DNA of 64,000 nucleotides. Origin: Microlunatus soli (GTDB lineage: Bacteria > Actinomycetota > Actinomycetes > Propionibacteriales > Propionibacteriaceae). The notes beneath the pieces are model-generated. The model worked only from the letters and a program-made list of their open reading frames with translations, did not search any database and was not told the origin of the DNA. How positions within the stretch are numbered: the first letter of the stretch is position 1; every line of letters starts with the position of its first letter. The stretch covers positions 6,448,001 through 6,512,000 of the forward strand of contig NZ_LT629772.1 of assembly GCF_900105385.1 (NCBI RefSeq). The letters run 5' to 3'. The translations under genes and the position numbers were made by a program. Positions 24,246 through 33,468 of the stretch are shown piece by piece.

Positions 24246-24968
24246 ATGGACATGCTGAAGGGCGACCGGATCGCAGCGGCGGACCTGACCGACTGGCGCA
24301 AGCTGGCCCAGGGGCTGCATGCCCGTTATCGGGTCGACGATTTCGCCACCGGCGCCCGATTCATCACGGCGGTTGGCGAAGCCGGCGACGCCGTCGGACA
24401 CCACCCGCAGGTGTCGATCGGTGACGGATATGTCGACCTCAAGCTGGTCACCGAGGATGCCGTCTACCGCAACGATGAGGGCACCGAGTTCAGTGTCGAA
24501 TGGGTGACCCAACAGGACGTCGACCTGGCACGACGGATCACCGAGATCGCCGCCGACCAACGGCTCGACGCCGACCCGGCAGCGGTCGCTGTCATCGAGC
24601 TCGGTCTGGACACGACGCGGTCGTCGACGATCGCTCCGGTGTGGGCCGCACTGCTGACCGGGGACAGCGCGGCCCAAGGACGCGGAACGCCCAGCGACGA
24701 GATCCGGGACGATTCCGGACGCGTTCCGAACCTGTGGTTCGGCGACGTCGATGAACCACAGGGCGATGAGCAGCTGAACACCTCCCAGCGGTTCCACCTC
24801 GAGGTCTACGTGGCCCCTGAGGTGGCCGAGCAGCGGATCGCTGCCGCCGTCGCAGCAGGCGGGACCGTCGTCGACGACAGCGATGCACCGGCGATGACAG
24901 TGATCGCCGATCAGGACGGCAACAGAGGGGTCATCTGTGTGGACGTCTCAGCGGCCGCGGGCAGCTGA
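24246..24968 (+). CDS. Pterin-4a-carbinolamine dehydratase-like / VOC-domain fusion
   Basis: 240 residues in two parts. Residues about 1-95 resemble pterin-4a-carbinolamine dehydratase: L-H-A-R-Y-R-V-D-D-F, then G-E-A-G-D-A-V-G-H-H-P-Q-V-S-I-G-D-G-Y-V-D-L-K-L-V-T, which keeps the H-H-P of the active site. Residues about 105-235 look like a glyoxalase/VOC domain (V-I-E-L-G-L-D-T-T, then R-F-H-L-E-V-Y-V-A-P-E-V-A-E). This fusion is known in actinobacteria but its substrate is not. No phenylalanine hydroxylase gene is nearby, so a role in tetrahydrobiopterin recycling cannot be assumed. An ATG at 24252 is an alternative start. Confidence 0.78.
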   Translation: MDMLKGDRIAAADLTDWRKLAQGLHARYRVDDFATGARFITAVGEAGDAVGHHPQVSIGDGYVDLKLVTEDAVYRNDEGTEFSVEWVTQQDVDLARRITEIAADQRLDADPAAVAVIELGLDTTRSSTIAPVWAALLTGDSAAQGRGTPSDEIRDDSGRVPNLWFGDVDEPQGDEQLNTSQRFHLEVYVAPEVAEQRIAAAVAAGGTVVDDSDAPAMTVIADQDGNRGVICVDVSAAAGS

Positions 24969-24988
24969 ATCGCTGGTTGGGTTCTGAT

Positions 24989-25531
24989 GTGACCGAGGTC
25001 GTTGACTACGACGCGTCCTGGCCGGCTGCCTACGCCCGGGCCGCGGAGCAACTCCGAGCTGTCGGGACCGGCAGGTGGTTGGTCGAGCACATCGGTTCGA
25101 CCAGCGTTCCCGGGCTGTCGGCCAAGCCGATCATCGACCTCGCGGTCCGGGTCGGGTCCTTCGACGAGTTGGACGATCGGCGCCAGGGCCTCGTCGACAA
25201 CGGTTGGTTGTCGCTGCGCCGGCAACCCCACGGTCATCGGGTCCGGGTCAAGGAGGTTGCCGGGTGTCGGACGCATATCGCACACTTCTTCACCGCCGAC
25301 CAGTGGGAGACCTGCCACCAGCGGTTGTTCCGCGACTGGTTGCGGTCCCACTCGGCCGACGCGGCCCGGTATCAGGAGTTGAAGCTGGCCGCAGCAGCAG
25401 AGGAGGACGGCTCGGCGTACGGTGCCCGCAAACAGCCGCTGGTACTGGACATCGTGAACCGCGCACGAGCTGCCCGAGGTTTGCCACCGATCGATGATCT
25501 CGATCCCGAGCGGTCGATCAGCTCCGGATGA
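24989..25531 (+). CDS. GrpB family protein (UPF0157)
   Basis: 180 residues of the GrpB family, a nucleotidyltransferase-fold group of unknown function. The signature H-I-G-S-T-S-V-P-G-L-S-A-K-P-I-I-D-L is complete near residue 35. It is followed by R-R-Q-P-H-G-H-R-V-R-V and the conserved end Y-G-A-R-K-Q-P-L-V-L-D-I-V. I chose the GTG at 24989; a TTG at 24977 is in frame but adds only four residues. It follows the PCD/VOC gene after 20 bp on the same strand. Its last 14 bases overlap the convergent 5'-nucleotidase-family gene. Confidence 0.88.
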   Translation: MTEVVDYDASWPAAYARAAEQLRAVGTGRWLVEHIGSTSVPGLSAKPIIDLAVRVGSFDELDDRRQGLVDNGWLSLRRQPHGHRVRVKEVAGCRTHIAHFFTADQWETCHQRLFRDWLRSHSADAARYQELKLAAAAEEDGSAYGARKQPLVLDIVNRARAARGLPPIDDLDPERSISSG

Positions 25532-27074
25532 TCCGTCCGTCGGTGCGATAGTCGACGACGTCCAGTGAACCGACGAAGGCGTTCAACGCGTCCGCATCGA
25601 TCGTCGCGGTGGCCGGATCGACCAGCAGTGTGCTGTCGGCGAACGCGGTGACGTCGTCGCCGCCGCGGTAGACGTAGTCGGTCATCGCGACCGTGTAGGA
25701 CGCCGCCAGGTCCAGCGGCTTGCCGCCCACGGTGATCGCTGTGACGCGGGCCCCTACCGGCCGATCGGGGTCGAAGGTGTAGCTGATGCCGGAGATCTGC
25801 GGAAAGCCGCCGCCGAGATCCTGGTAGCCGGCCAGGCCCTGCTCGACGGCCGACCGGAGCTGTTCACCGGTCGCTTCGACCTTGATCAACTTGTTGCCGA
25901 ACGGCAACACGCCGTAGCCGCTGGCCAGGGTGAAGTCCCCTGCCGGCACCGCTGCTCGCAGTCCACCGCCCTGGATCCATCCGACGTCGGCCGGTTTGCC
26001 GTCGGCGAAGCCGGCACCGGACCGGAAGGCGTCGGCCACCAGATCACCGAGCGCCACCTCGCCCTGCCGATGGGCGTTGTCGGTCAGCGGCAGCGCAGTC
26101 CGTACGGTGCTGATCCGCTTGCCCAGCCGCTGCTCCAGGTCCGCAGCATAATGATCTTCGAGTCGTTGCAGTTCGGGGTCGGGTCGGACGCTGCCATCGA
26201 CCTCCAGCACTGATGGGATGATCATGGTCCGGTGGCCGTGCCGACGGATGTCGATCTTGATCGTGGATCCGATATTTCCTTCTGGTGCAGCGATCCAGGT
26301 GCCCCGATGTCGGGTCAGAACCGACCGATCCTCGGCCACCTCCTCGGTCAGGACAAGATCGACGCCGGGCACCTGGTCGATCAGCGCGGCATTCTCCTCC
26401 GGCCCCTGTTGGGTGACGGCGACGACGACGTCGGGCCGCTGCTCGGCCGTCATCCGAGCCAACGCCTGCCGGGCTGCTTCGATCACCGGACGTTGATCGA
26501 CACCGGTATCGGCACCGGTGGTGTCCATCGCATCGGTCAGTCCGAGGAAGCCGACCCGGAAGGCACCGACCTGTCGGACGGTCCAGGGCAGACCGCTGAA
26601 CGGAGCTCCGTCGGCGTCCACGAGATTGGACGACACCCAGTCGAAGTCCGACTTCGCCATCAACGCACGGGTGTTCGCCACCCCGAAGTCGAAGTCGTGC
26701 TGACCGAAGTTGGCGACGTCGATACCGATCGTGTCGAACGCCTCGACCATGGGGTGGCCGTGATAGACACCGCCGAACAGCGTGCCGCCGGCCAGGTCGC
26801 CGCCGAACACCGTGGCACTGTACGGCTCGGTCTGCCGATCGGTCCGGAGCACGGTCGCCAACCGGGCGACCCCGCCACGGGAGACGCCGTCGGTGACCAC
26901 CGGGCGGACATCGTGGGCGTCGTTGAAGTACAGCAGACTCGCGGTGCAGTTGTTCTTCGGCGGCCCCGGTGTGTCCTGGCCACAGCGATCTCGGGCAACG
27001 GCCCGGCCGGGGGTCAGGACGGTGATGATCATCATCGCCACCAGGATCGGCCCGAGCACGCGTAGTCTCTTCAT
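25518..27074 (-). CDS. Secreted 5'-nucleotidase/UshA-family protein with degenerate metal site
   Basis: 518 residues with an N-terminal signal peptide (L-R-V-L-G-P-I-L-V-A-M-M-I-I-T-V-L then A-V-A-R). The calcineurin-like N-terminal domain keeps N-D52-A-H54-D and G-G-D93. However, the expected G-N-H-D/E is G-Q125-H-D-F-D, the T-H-L-G metal-ligand motif is T-Q222-Q-G, and the G-G-H-S/T-H motif is replaced by T-E-E-V-A (243-247). So three of the usual di-metal ligands are gone. The C-terminal nucleotide-binding domain looks intact (G-G-G-L-R-A-A-V, then L-P-F-G-N-K-L). It may bind rather than hydrolyse nucleotides (inference). TAGGGT lies seven bases before the ATG. Confidence 0.85.
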   Translation of the reverse strand: MKRLRVLGPILVAMMIITVLTPGRAVARDRCGQDTPGPPKNNCTASLLYFNDAHDVRPVVTDGVSRGGVARLATVLRTDRQTEPYSATVFGGDLAGGTLFGGVYHGHPMVEAFDTIGIDVANFGQHDFDFGVANTRALMAKSDFDWVSSNLVDADGAPFSGLPWTVRQVGAFRVGFLGLTDAMDTTGADTGVDQRPVIEAARQALARMTAEQRPDVVVAVTQQGPEENAALIDQVPGVDLVLTEEVAEDRSVLTRHRGTWIAAPEGNIGSTIKIDIRRHGHRTMIIPSVLEVDGSVRPDPELQRLEDHYAADLEQRLGKRISTVRTALPLTDNAHRQGEVALGDLVADAFRSGAGFADGKPADVGWIQGGGLRAAVPAGDFTLASGYGVLPFGNKLIKVEATGEQLRSAVEQGLAGYQDLGGGFPQISGISYTFDPDRPVGARVTAITVGGKPLDLAASYTVAMTDYVYRGGDDVTAFADSTLLVDPATATIDADALNAFVGSLDVVDYRTDGRIIRS

Positions 27075-27081
27075 GATCACG

Positions 27082-27087
27082 ACCCTA
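27082..27087 (-). promoter_or_regulatory. Probable -10 element of the 5'-nucleotidase-family gene
   Basis: TAGGGT on the minus strand ends seven bases before the ATG at 27074, again a leaderless arrangement. Confidence 0.4.
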
Positions 27088-27126
27088 GGGTGCGGTGCTC
27101 CGCGCCGGTGACACCCGGATGAACGG

Positions 27127-27678
27127 TCAGCGATCGTCGCCGGTCGCCGGGGTGAGCGGCAGTTCGTAGAACCGCCACAGGTCCTGCAGCTCGGGCGGGA
27201 TCTCGCTGCCCGGATACCGATCGCGTTCGGTGAACCCTCGGGATTCGTACAGCCGGTGGGCCGCGGTCATGAATCGGTTGCTGTCCAGCCGGACGATCCG
27301 AGCGCCGAACTGATCACTGCAGCGGTCCAACAGCCAGTCCAGTAAGCCGGCGCCGATGCCGGTTCCGCGGTGCGTCGGCCGGACGAACATCCGCTTGATC
27401 TCCACCACGCCGTCATCGTTGGTCCGCAGCGCGGCCACGCCGACGGGCAGACCGCCGACTTCGGCCAGTGCGATCAGTCCCGACGGCGGCCGGAATCGTC
27501 GCAACGACTCCGGCGTATGTCCCGGGTCACCACCCATCGGGTAGCCGAAGGTCTGCTCGAAGGTCGCCAACGCCCAGGTCATGTACTCCGTCATCAACCC
27601 GAGCACGTGGTCGTCGTCGGCCGGCGACGCGGCCCGGAACCGGCAGCCCTCGGCGTCGATCGTCCGCACTCGCGTCAC
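27127..27678 (-). CDS. GNAT-family N-acetyltransferase
   Basis: 183 residues. The acetyl-CoA site of the GNAT fold is seen as [22 protein letters not shown] near residue 95, matching the R/Q-x-x-G-x-G/A signature. [13 protein letters not shown] follows in the usual C-terminal position. The acceptor substrate is unknown. The GTG start overlaps the rel stop (GTGA), so the gene is translationally coupled to the stringent-response enzyme. That link may be only positional. Confidence 0.88.
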   Translation of the reverse strand: MTRVRTIDAEGCRFRAASPADDDHVLGLMTEYMTWALATFEQTFGYPMGGDPGHTPESLRRFRPPSGLIALAEVGGLPVGVAALRTNDDGVVEIKRMFVRPTHRGTGIGAGLLDWLLDRCSDQFGARIVRLDSNRFMTAAHRLYESRGFTERDRYPGSEIPPELQDLWRFYELPLTPATGDDR

Positions 27679-30203
27679 TGGTTGATGCGGTAGGCGTCGA
27701 AGACGCCGGGGATCCCGCGGACCCCCTGGATCACATGATCAAGATGGGTCGGGTCGGCAGTCTCGAAGGTGAACTTGGCCTTGCAGATCCGATCCTTCGA
27801 GGTGTTCAATGCGGCCGACAGGATGTTGACATGTTGATCGGACAACGCCCGGGTGATGTCGGACAGCAGCCGGTTGCGGTCCAGCGCCTCGACCTGGATC
27901 GCCACCAGATAGGAGTTCTGGGCGCCGGGCGCCCAGACGACCTCGATCAGCCGCTCCGGCTGGGACTTCAGGTCGGCGGCGTTCACACAGTCGGTGCGGT
28001 GCACCGAAACCCCCGAGCCGCGGGTGATGAAGCCCATGATCGGATCGCCGGGCACCGGCGTACAACACTTCGCCAGCTTGACCCACAGATCCGTCGCGCC
28101 GACCACCTCGATGCCGGTCTCCCCGCCCCCGCTCTTGCGACGCCGGCGACCGGTGACGACCAGATCCTCGCTGGTCTCGTCGACCGCGGACTCCTCGCCG
28201 CCCTCGACACTGATCAGCCGGTTGACCGCAGCCGCGGCACCGACATTGCCCTCACCGATCGCCGCGTAGAGAGCGTCCACGTCGGCCAGCCGGAAGTGGT
28301 TGGCCACCGAGGTCAGATGCTCGATGGTGAGCAGTCGCTGCATCGGCAGCCCGGCCTTGCGCAGATGCCGGGCCAGGATCTCCTTGCCCTGCTCGATCGA
28401 CTCCTCGCGGCGTTCCTTGGTGAAGTAGTGGCGGATCTTGTTCCGGGCCCGCGGGCTCTTGACGAACGACAACCAGTCCCGGCTCGGACCGGCCCCTTCG
28501 GCCTTGGAGGTGAACACCTCGACCACGTCGCCGTTGGACAGTGCCGACTCCAAGGGCACCAGCCGGCCGTTCACCCGGGCGCCGACACAGCGATGCCCGA
28601 CCTCGGTGTGGATGGCGTAGGCGAAGTCGACCGGTGTCGCCCCGGACGGCAGTGACATCACGTCGCCCTTCGGGGTGAACGCGAACACCTCGGAGGAGTT
28701 GATCTCGAACCGCAGCGAATCCAGGAACTCCCCCGGATCGGCGGTCTCCCGCTGCCAGTCCAGTAGTTGCCGGACCCAGACCAGATCGTTGCTGTTGGCG
28801 CCGCCGCCGTGGGGTTTGGCGGTCGTCGGGGTGCCCTTGCCGCCGCCCTGCTTGTACTTCCAGTGCGCGGCGACACCGTATTCGGCGCGCCGGTCCATCT
28901 CCTCGGAGCGGATCTGCAACTCCACCGGTTTGCCGCCCGGCCCCAGCACGGTGGTGTGCAGCGACTGGTACATGTTGAACTTCGGCATCGCGATGTAGTC
29001 CTTGAACCGGCCGGGCAGCGGGTTCCACCGGACGTGCATCACGCCGAGCGCGGCATAACAGTCCTTCGGCGTGTCGACCAGGATGCGCAAGCCCACCAGG
29101 TCGTAGATGTCGGCGAAGTCGCGGCCGCGGACCACCATCTTCTGATAGATCGAGTAGTAGTGCTTCGGTCGGCCGGTGACGGTCGCCTTGATCTTCGCGG
29201 CCTTCAGATCGGCGGTGACCTCGCTGATCACCTTGGCCAGCACCTCGTCCCGCTTCGGCGCAGCCTCGGCGACCAGCCGGACGATCTCGTCGTACACCTT
29301 GCGATGCAGGGTGGCGAAACAGAGATCCTCCAGCTCCCATTTGATCGTGTTCATGCCGAGCCGGTGTGCCAGTGGCGCGTAGATCTCCAGCGTCTCGGTC
29401 GCCTTGCGGTGTTGGCTCTCCGGACGGACGTAGTGCAGGGTGCGCATGTTGTGCAGCCGGTCGGCGAGTTTGATCACCAGCACCCTGATGTCGCGGCTCA
29501 TCGCCACGATCATCTTGCGGATGGTCTCCGACTGCGCGCTCTCGCCGTACTTGACCTTGTCCAGCTTGGTGACGCCGTCCACCAGCAGCGCGACCTCTTC
29601 GCCGAAGTCGCGGCTCAACTGGGCCAGCGTGTACGGGGTGTCCTCGACCGTGTCGTGCAGCAGCGCCGCACACAGGGTCGGCTCGGTCATGCCGAGCTCG
29701 GCCAGGATCTGGGTGACCGCCAGCGGATGGGTGATGTAGGGGTCGCCGCTCTTGCGTTTCTGCCCGCGGTGCAACTCCTCCGCGGTCCGGTAGGCACGTT
29801 CCAGCAGCGCGGTATCGGCCTTGGGGTGGTTGGCTCGGACGATCCGGAACAGCGGGTCCAGCACCGGCAACTGCGGTCTGCTGCTGCCGAACCGGGCGAT
29901 CCGCTGCCGCATCCGGACCCGGGGGTGCTCCGGGCCGGTGGCCAGCCGGACCGGGACTGCGACGCTGCCGCCGTCCCGCGCTGCCCTGCCCTGACCGCCC
30001 TGATCGCTCTGACTGCTCCGCGGCTGTTCGGATCGGTCCGGACTGCCCGCGCTGGACTGGCCGCTGGGCGCAGCACCATCCGACGATCGGCCCTGTCGAT
30101 CGGCCGACCGTTCGATCGCCGGATCCTGATCGGCCACGGGGCTACCGTTGCCGGGCACCTTTCGATCGGTGTCGGATCCGACGGCGGTCCCAGGTTCGTT
30201 CAA
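27675..30203 (-). CDS. rel: Bifunctional (p)ppGpp synthetase/hydrolase Rel
   Basis: 842 residues. It makes and degrades (p)ppGpp in the stringent response. In order: a disordered N-terminus of about 100 residues rich in Ser, Gln, Arg and Asp; an HD hydrolase domain with [17 protein letters not shown] and [10 protein letters not shown]; a synthetase domain with [19 protein letters not shown] and Y-Q-S-L-H-T-T-V; a TGS domain around [20 protein letters not shown]; and a C-terminal ACT domain. The start is TTG at 30203 with GAAGGG seven bases upstream. The 243 bp upstream of it hold no gene. In mycobacteria apt, secFD and yajC also lie upstream of relA. Confidence 0.95.
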   Translation of the reverse strand: MNEPGTAVGSDTDRKVPGNGSPVADQDPAIERSADRQGRSSDGAAPSGQSSAGSPDRSEQPRSSQSDQGGQGRAARDGGSVAVPVRLATGPEHPRVRMRQRIARFGSSRPQLPVLDPLFRIVRANHPKADTALLERAYRTAEELHRGQKRKSGDPYITHPLAVTQILAELGMTEPTLCAALLHDTVEDTPYTLAQLSRDFGEEVALLVDGVTKLDKVKYGESAQSETIRKMIVAMSRDIRVLVIKLADRLHNMRTLHYVRPESQHRKATETLEIYAPLAHRLGMNTIKWELEDLCFATLHRKVYDEIVRLVAEAAPKRDEVLAKVISEVTADLKAAKIKATVTGRPKHYYSIYQKMVVRGRDFADIYDLVGLRILVDTPKDCYAALGVMHVRWNPLPGRFKDYIAMPKFNMYQSLHTTVLGPGGKPVELQIRSEEMDRRAEYGVAAHWKYKQGGGKGTPTTAKPHGGGANSNDLVWVRQLLDWQRETADPGEFLDSLRFEINSSEVFAFTPKGDVMSLPSGATPVDFAYAIHTEVGHRCVGARVNGRLVPLESALSNGDVVEVFTSKAEGAGPSRDWLSFVKSPRARNKIRHYFTKERREESIEQGKEILARHLRKAGLPMQRLLTIEHLTSVANHFRLADVDALYAAIGEGNVGAAAAVNRLISVEGGEESAVDETSEDLVVTGRRRRKSGGGETGIEVVGATDLWVKLAKCCTPVPGDPIMGFITRGSGVSVHRTDCVNAADLKSQPERLIEVVWAPGAQNSYLVAIQVEALDRNRLLSDITRALSDQHVNILSAALNTSKDRICKAKFTFETADPTHLDHVIQGVRGIPGVFDAYRINQ

Positions 30204-30446
30204 TCCGAATCCCTTCAGCGCCCTCGGAGATGTGCCGAGCCGATCCCAGACATCGCGCTCGCCCGATCGCTCGGGCTCACACGCTGCTCGGTGGGCCGAT
30301 CACCACGCACCCCCCAGGGTGTGCGGCACCACCCGTCGAACGCCTCGGCACTCGACAGTGACAACACAACTGACCCCGAGTCTAATTCCCAGCTGTGCAG
30401 CCCGGGTGAGGCGGGGCCCGGAGAACGTCGGCGGCGGGGCCGCCGG

Positions 30447-31538
30447 TCAGTCGTCGTCGGGCGCCTGCCGCACCACGACCAGCTGGTCGCCGGTCTCCAG
30501 GCTGGCCACGGTCGGGTCGTAGTACTGCCGCAGGGTGCGGTTGCGGACCACCCCGAGCACCCGTTCGCCGCGGATGTCCGCCGGTGGATGGCCGACCTCG
30601 TCGGCGGTGACCTGCCGTTCGATGATCTCCAACCCCTCGTCGGCGGTGAGCAGGTCCTCGATCACCGCGCCGAGGTTGGGGCTGATCGAGCTGAGCCCGA
30701 CGACCCGACCGACGGCGTCGGAAGAGGTGATCACGGAGTCGGCACCGGACTGTCGCAGCAACGGCGCGTTGTCCTGTTCACGGACCGCGACCACGATGTG
30801 CGCGCCCGGGTTCATCTGTCGGACGGTCAGCGTCACCAGGATCGCGGAGTCATCGCGATCCAGGGTGATGATGACGTCTCGGGCCTTGCTGATCTCGGCC
30901 CGGCGCAGAATCTCGCGTCGGGTGGCGTCACCGTGGATGGCGGCGAAGCCCTGCAGGTTGGCGTCGGCGATCACCGAGGGGCGGCCGTCGATCACCAGCA
31001 GCTGGTTCGGCATGGTCTTGCTGTCGGTCAGGGTCTGGACCGCACTGCGGCCCTTGGTGCCGTAGCCGATCACCACGATGTGGTTACGCATCCGCTTCCT
31101 CCAACGGGAATCCAGGAACATCCGGCGACCCTCGTTCGCCAACACCTCCAGGGTGGTGCCGACCAACAGGACCAGGAACGCGATCCGCAACGGGGTGACC
31201 AGGATCGCGTTCATGATCCGGGCGTGCGGTGCGACCGGGGTGATGTCGCCGTAGCCGGTGGTGGTGATGGTGACGGTCGCGTAGTAGATCGCGTCGATCA
31301 GCGAGACCTTGCCGTCGTAGCTGTCGGTGTAGGCATCCCGGTCGAGGAAAACGATCAGCACGACGAGGCCGAGCAGCGCCAACGCCAACAGGCCGCGGAA
31401 GGCCAGCTGGCGTCCCGGCGACAGCACCCGGGCCGGCAGGCTGACCAGGGTCCGGGTGGACGACATCCGCGTACGCCGACGTCGGCCGCCGGGCTCATCG
31501 GGCCAGTCGGCGGCATCGGGACGGAAGCTTTCGAACAC
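30447..31538 (-). CDS. Two-helix potassium channel with RCK (TrkA-N) domain
   Basis: 363 residues. Two transmembrane helices flank a K+ selectivity filter T-T-T-G-Y-G-D-I-T-P near residue 95. The second helix leads into a cytoplasmic RCK domain beginning H-I-V-V-I-G-Y-G-T-K-G-R-S-A-V (Rossmann G-x-G-x-x-G-like), then L-V-I-D-G-R-P and H-G-D-A-T-R-R-E-I-L. A TrkA-C-like part ends the protein. This is the MthK-type layout, gated by ligand in the cytoplasm. The GTG at 31538 has GAGG seven bases upstream. It is inserted between apt and rel, which are nearly adjacent in mycobacteria. Confidence 0.92.
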   Translation of the reverse strand: MFESFRPDAADWPDEPGGRRRRTRMSSTRTLVSLPARVLSPGRQLAFRGLLALALLGLVVLIVFLDRDAYTDSYDGKVSLIDAIYYATVTITTTGYGDITPVAPHARIMNAILVTPLRIAFLVLLVGTTLEVLANEGRRMFLDSRWRKRMRNHIVVIGYGTKGRSAVQTLTDSKTMPNQLLVIDGRPSVIADANLQGFAAIHGDATRREILRRAEISKARDVIITLDRDDSAILVTLTVRQMNPGAHIVVAVREQDNAPLLRQSGADSVITSSDAVGRVVGLSSISPNLGAVIEDLLTADEGLEIIERQVTADEVGHPPADIRGERVLGVVRNRTLRQYYDPTVASLETGDQLVVVRQAPDDD

Positions 31539-31597
31539 GGGACGACCTCGGTGGGGACGCTGGGTTCGCGGACGGGTGGTGGGACTGCCGGCGGCGG

Positions 31598-32134
31598 TCA
31601 GTCGCCGTCGACGTGGGTCAGCGCGATGACCTCGTCGATCCCCTGCTCACTGAGGTTCTTCCGGCCGCCGAGGAAATCCAACTCCAGGACGACGGCGACC
31701 GCCACCAGGTCGGCGCCGAGTTCCTTGATCAGGTTGGCCGTGGCGGCGATCGTCCCGCCGGTGGCCAGGACGTCGTCGACGATCAGCACCCGCGATCCCT
31801 TGCCGATGGCGTCGCGATGCACACTGAGGGAGTTGGTGCCGTACTCCAACTCATACGAGGTGGTGATCACCTCACCGGGCAGCTTGCCCGGCTTACGGAC
31901 CGGTACGAAGCCGGTCCCCAGCGCCAACGCGACCGGTGCACCGAAGATGAAGCCACGAGCCTCCATGCCGACCACGACATCGATCGCCTTCGGCGACTGC
32001 TGCACCAGGTCGGTGATGACGGCGGAGAAGCCGCCGGGTGATCCGATCAGCGGCGTGATGTCCTTGAACACCACGCCGGGTTCCGGGAAATCCGGGATGT
32101 CACGGATCAGATCGACCCAGTTGAGGTTGTTCAT
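31598..32134 (-). CDS. apt: Adenine phosphoribosyltransferase
   Basis: 178 residues. It converts adenine and PRPP to AMP in purine salvage. The sequence shows the family start I-R-D-I-P-D-F-P-E-P-G-V-V-F-K-D-I-T-P-L, the M-E-A-R-G-F-I-F-G loop, R-K-P-G-K-L-P, and the PRPP-binding motif V-L-I-V-D-D-V-L-A-T-G-G-T. The ATG overlaps the secF stop (ATGA), so it is the last gene of a yajC-secD-secF-apt unit, an arrangement shared with mycobacteria. Confidence 0.96.
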   Translation of the reverse strand: MNNLNWVDLIRDIPDFPEPGVVFKDITPLIGSPGGFSAVITDLVQQSPKAIDVVVGMEARGFIFGAPVALALGTGFVPVRKPGKLPGEVITTSYELEYGTNSLSVHRDAIGKGSRVLIVDDVLATGGTIAATANLIKELGADLVAVAVVLELDFLGGRKNLSEQGIDEVIALTHVDGD

Positions 32135-33468
32135 GGCTTCTTCCGTTCACTGCGCGGCTTGCGTTGTGGCTGCGGACGCTTGGCCGCAGCGTCGTTGAGT
32201 CTGTCACGGCGGGCGTCGTCGCTGCCGTCACTGCGCCCGGTGGATCGGCCACCGGGTCGTTGGCTGCCGCCGGATCCGCTGCCGCGGACCGACAGCGTGA
32301 TCGTGGACTTGCCGACCTTGACCTCGCCGTCCTCGGGGAAGGCGTCACGGCCACCGTCGTCGCCGGTATCGGTGTCGGTGTCGACCTCGGGGTCGGCTAC
32401 CGCGGTCGCGGTGCCGGTCCCCCGGCCCCGACCAGCACGGCCGGCGCCGACACCGACGGCCTCGCCCCGAGCCTTGGCCTCGTCCTTGGCACGGCGAGCG
32501 GCGACCCGCTTCTGCTGCCGGATCATGTCCGGCTCGCGTTCCTTCCAGGCCGCCAACAGCGGAGTGGCGATGAAGATCGAGGAGTACGCGCCGGAGATCA
32601 TCCCGACGAACAGTGCCAGCGACAGGTCCTTCAGCGGACCGGTGTGCAGCACGACGCCGCCGGCGAACAGCAGCGCGGCCACCGGCAGCACGCCGATCAC
32701 GGTGGTGTTGATCGACCGGACCAGGGTCTGGTTGACCGCGAGGTTGGCCGACTCGGAGTAGGTCCGCTGCGCGTTCGCGGTCAGGTTACGGGTGTTCTCC
32801 CGGACCTTGTCGAAGACCACCACCGTGTCGTAGAGCGAATAGCCGAGGATCGTCAGCATCCCGATCAACGATTCGGGGGTGAAGGAGAAGCCGACGACGG
32901 CATACACCCCCAGGGTGATCGCCAGGTCGTGTAACAGCGCGACCAGCGCCGCTCCGGCCATCTTCAGGTTCCGCATGTAGGCCCACAGCAGCAGGCTGAC
33001 CAGCACCAGGAACACGCCGAGCGCGATCACCCCTCGTTCGGTGATCTGGCTACCCCAGGACGCACCGATCAGGCTGTAGGTGATCTGGTCGGCGTTGGCC
33101 CCGGTCGCGTCGGCCAACACCTGCTTGACCTTCGGGACCTCGCTCTCGGAGTTCAGTGCCTCGGTCTCGACCCGGATCGTCGAGTTGCCGACCTTGGTCA
33201 CCTCGGCGTCGGAGACGGCTCGGACGCCGCTGCCGCTGAGCGCGTCCTGGACCTTGCTGACCGTTGCGGTGTTGGCCGTCGCCGGGACCTGGAACTCTGC
33301 GCCGCCGGTGAACTGGATGCCCAGGTTCAGGCCACGGATAAGGAATCCGGCGATGACGATGACCAGCAGGATGCCGGAGATGACGAACCAGCGCCGACGC
33401 TTGCCGACGAAGTCGTAGGAGATCTCACCGGTGTAGAGCCGGTGACCGAACTGACCAAGTTTGGACAT
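32131..33468 (-). CDS. secF: Protein translocase subunit SecF
   Basis: 445 residues, longer than the usual 300-400. The core has N-terminal Y-T-G-E-I-S-Y-D-F-V-G-K-R-R-R-W-F, one helix, a periplasmic P-type domain starting G-L-N-L-G-I-Q-F-T-G-G-A-E-F, and five more helices including I-G-M-L-T-I-L-G-Y-S-L-Y-D-T-V-V-V-F-D-K-V-R-E. The last 130 residues form a charged low-complexity tail, rich in Arg, Gly, Asp and Lys, ending R-S-E-R-K-K-P. SecDF uses the proton motive force to help preprotein release. It overlaps both secD (by one base, TGATG) and apt. Confidence 0.95.
   Translation of the reverse strand: MSKLGQFGHRLYTGEISYDFVGKRRRWFVISGILLVIVIAGFLIRGLNLGIQFTGGAEFQVPATANTATVSKVQDALSGSGVRAVSDAEVTKVGNSTIRVETEALNSESEVPKVKQVLADATGANADQITYSLIGASWGSQITERGVIALGVFLVLVSLLLWAYMRNLKMAGAALVALLHDLAITLGVYAVVGFSFTPESLIGMLTILGYSLYDTVVVFDKVRENTRNLTANAQRTYSESANLAVNQTLVRSINTTVIGVLPVAALLFAGGVVLHTGPLKDLSLALFVGMISGAYSSIFIATPLLAAWKEREPDMIRQQKRVAARRAKDEAKARGEAVGVGAGRAGRGRGTGTATAVADPEVDTDTDTGDDGGRDAFPEDGEVKVGKSTITLSVRGSGSGGSQRPGGRSTGRSDGSDDARRDRLNDAAAKRPQPQRKPRSERKKP

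Noticed and set aside
28767-32198. 1143-residue open frame opposite rel, the potassium channel and apt
   Set aside because: It spans several recognised genes on the other strand and has no domain or ribosome site.
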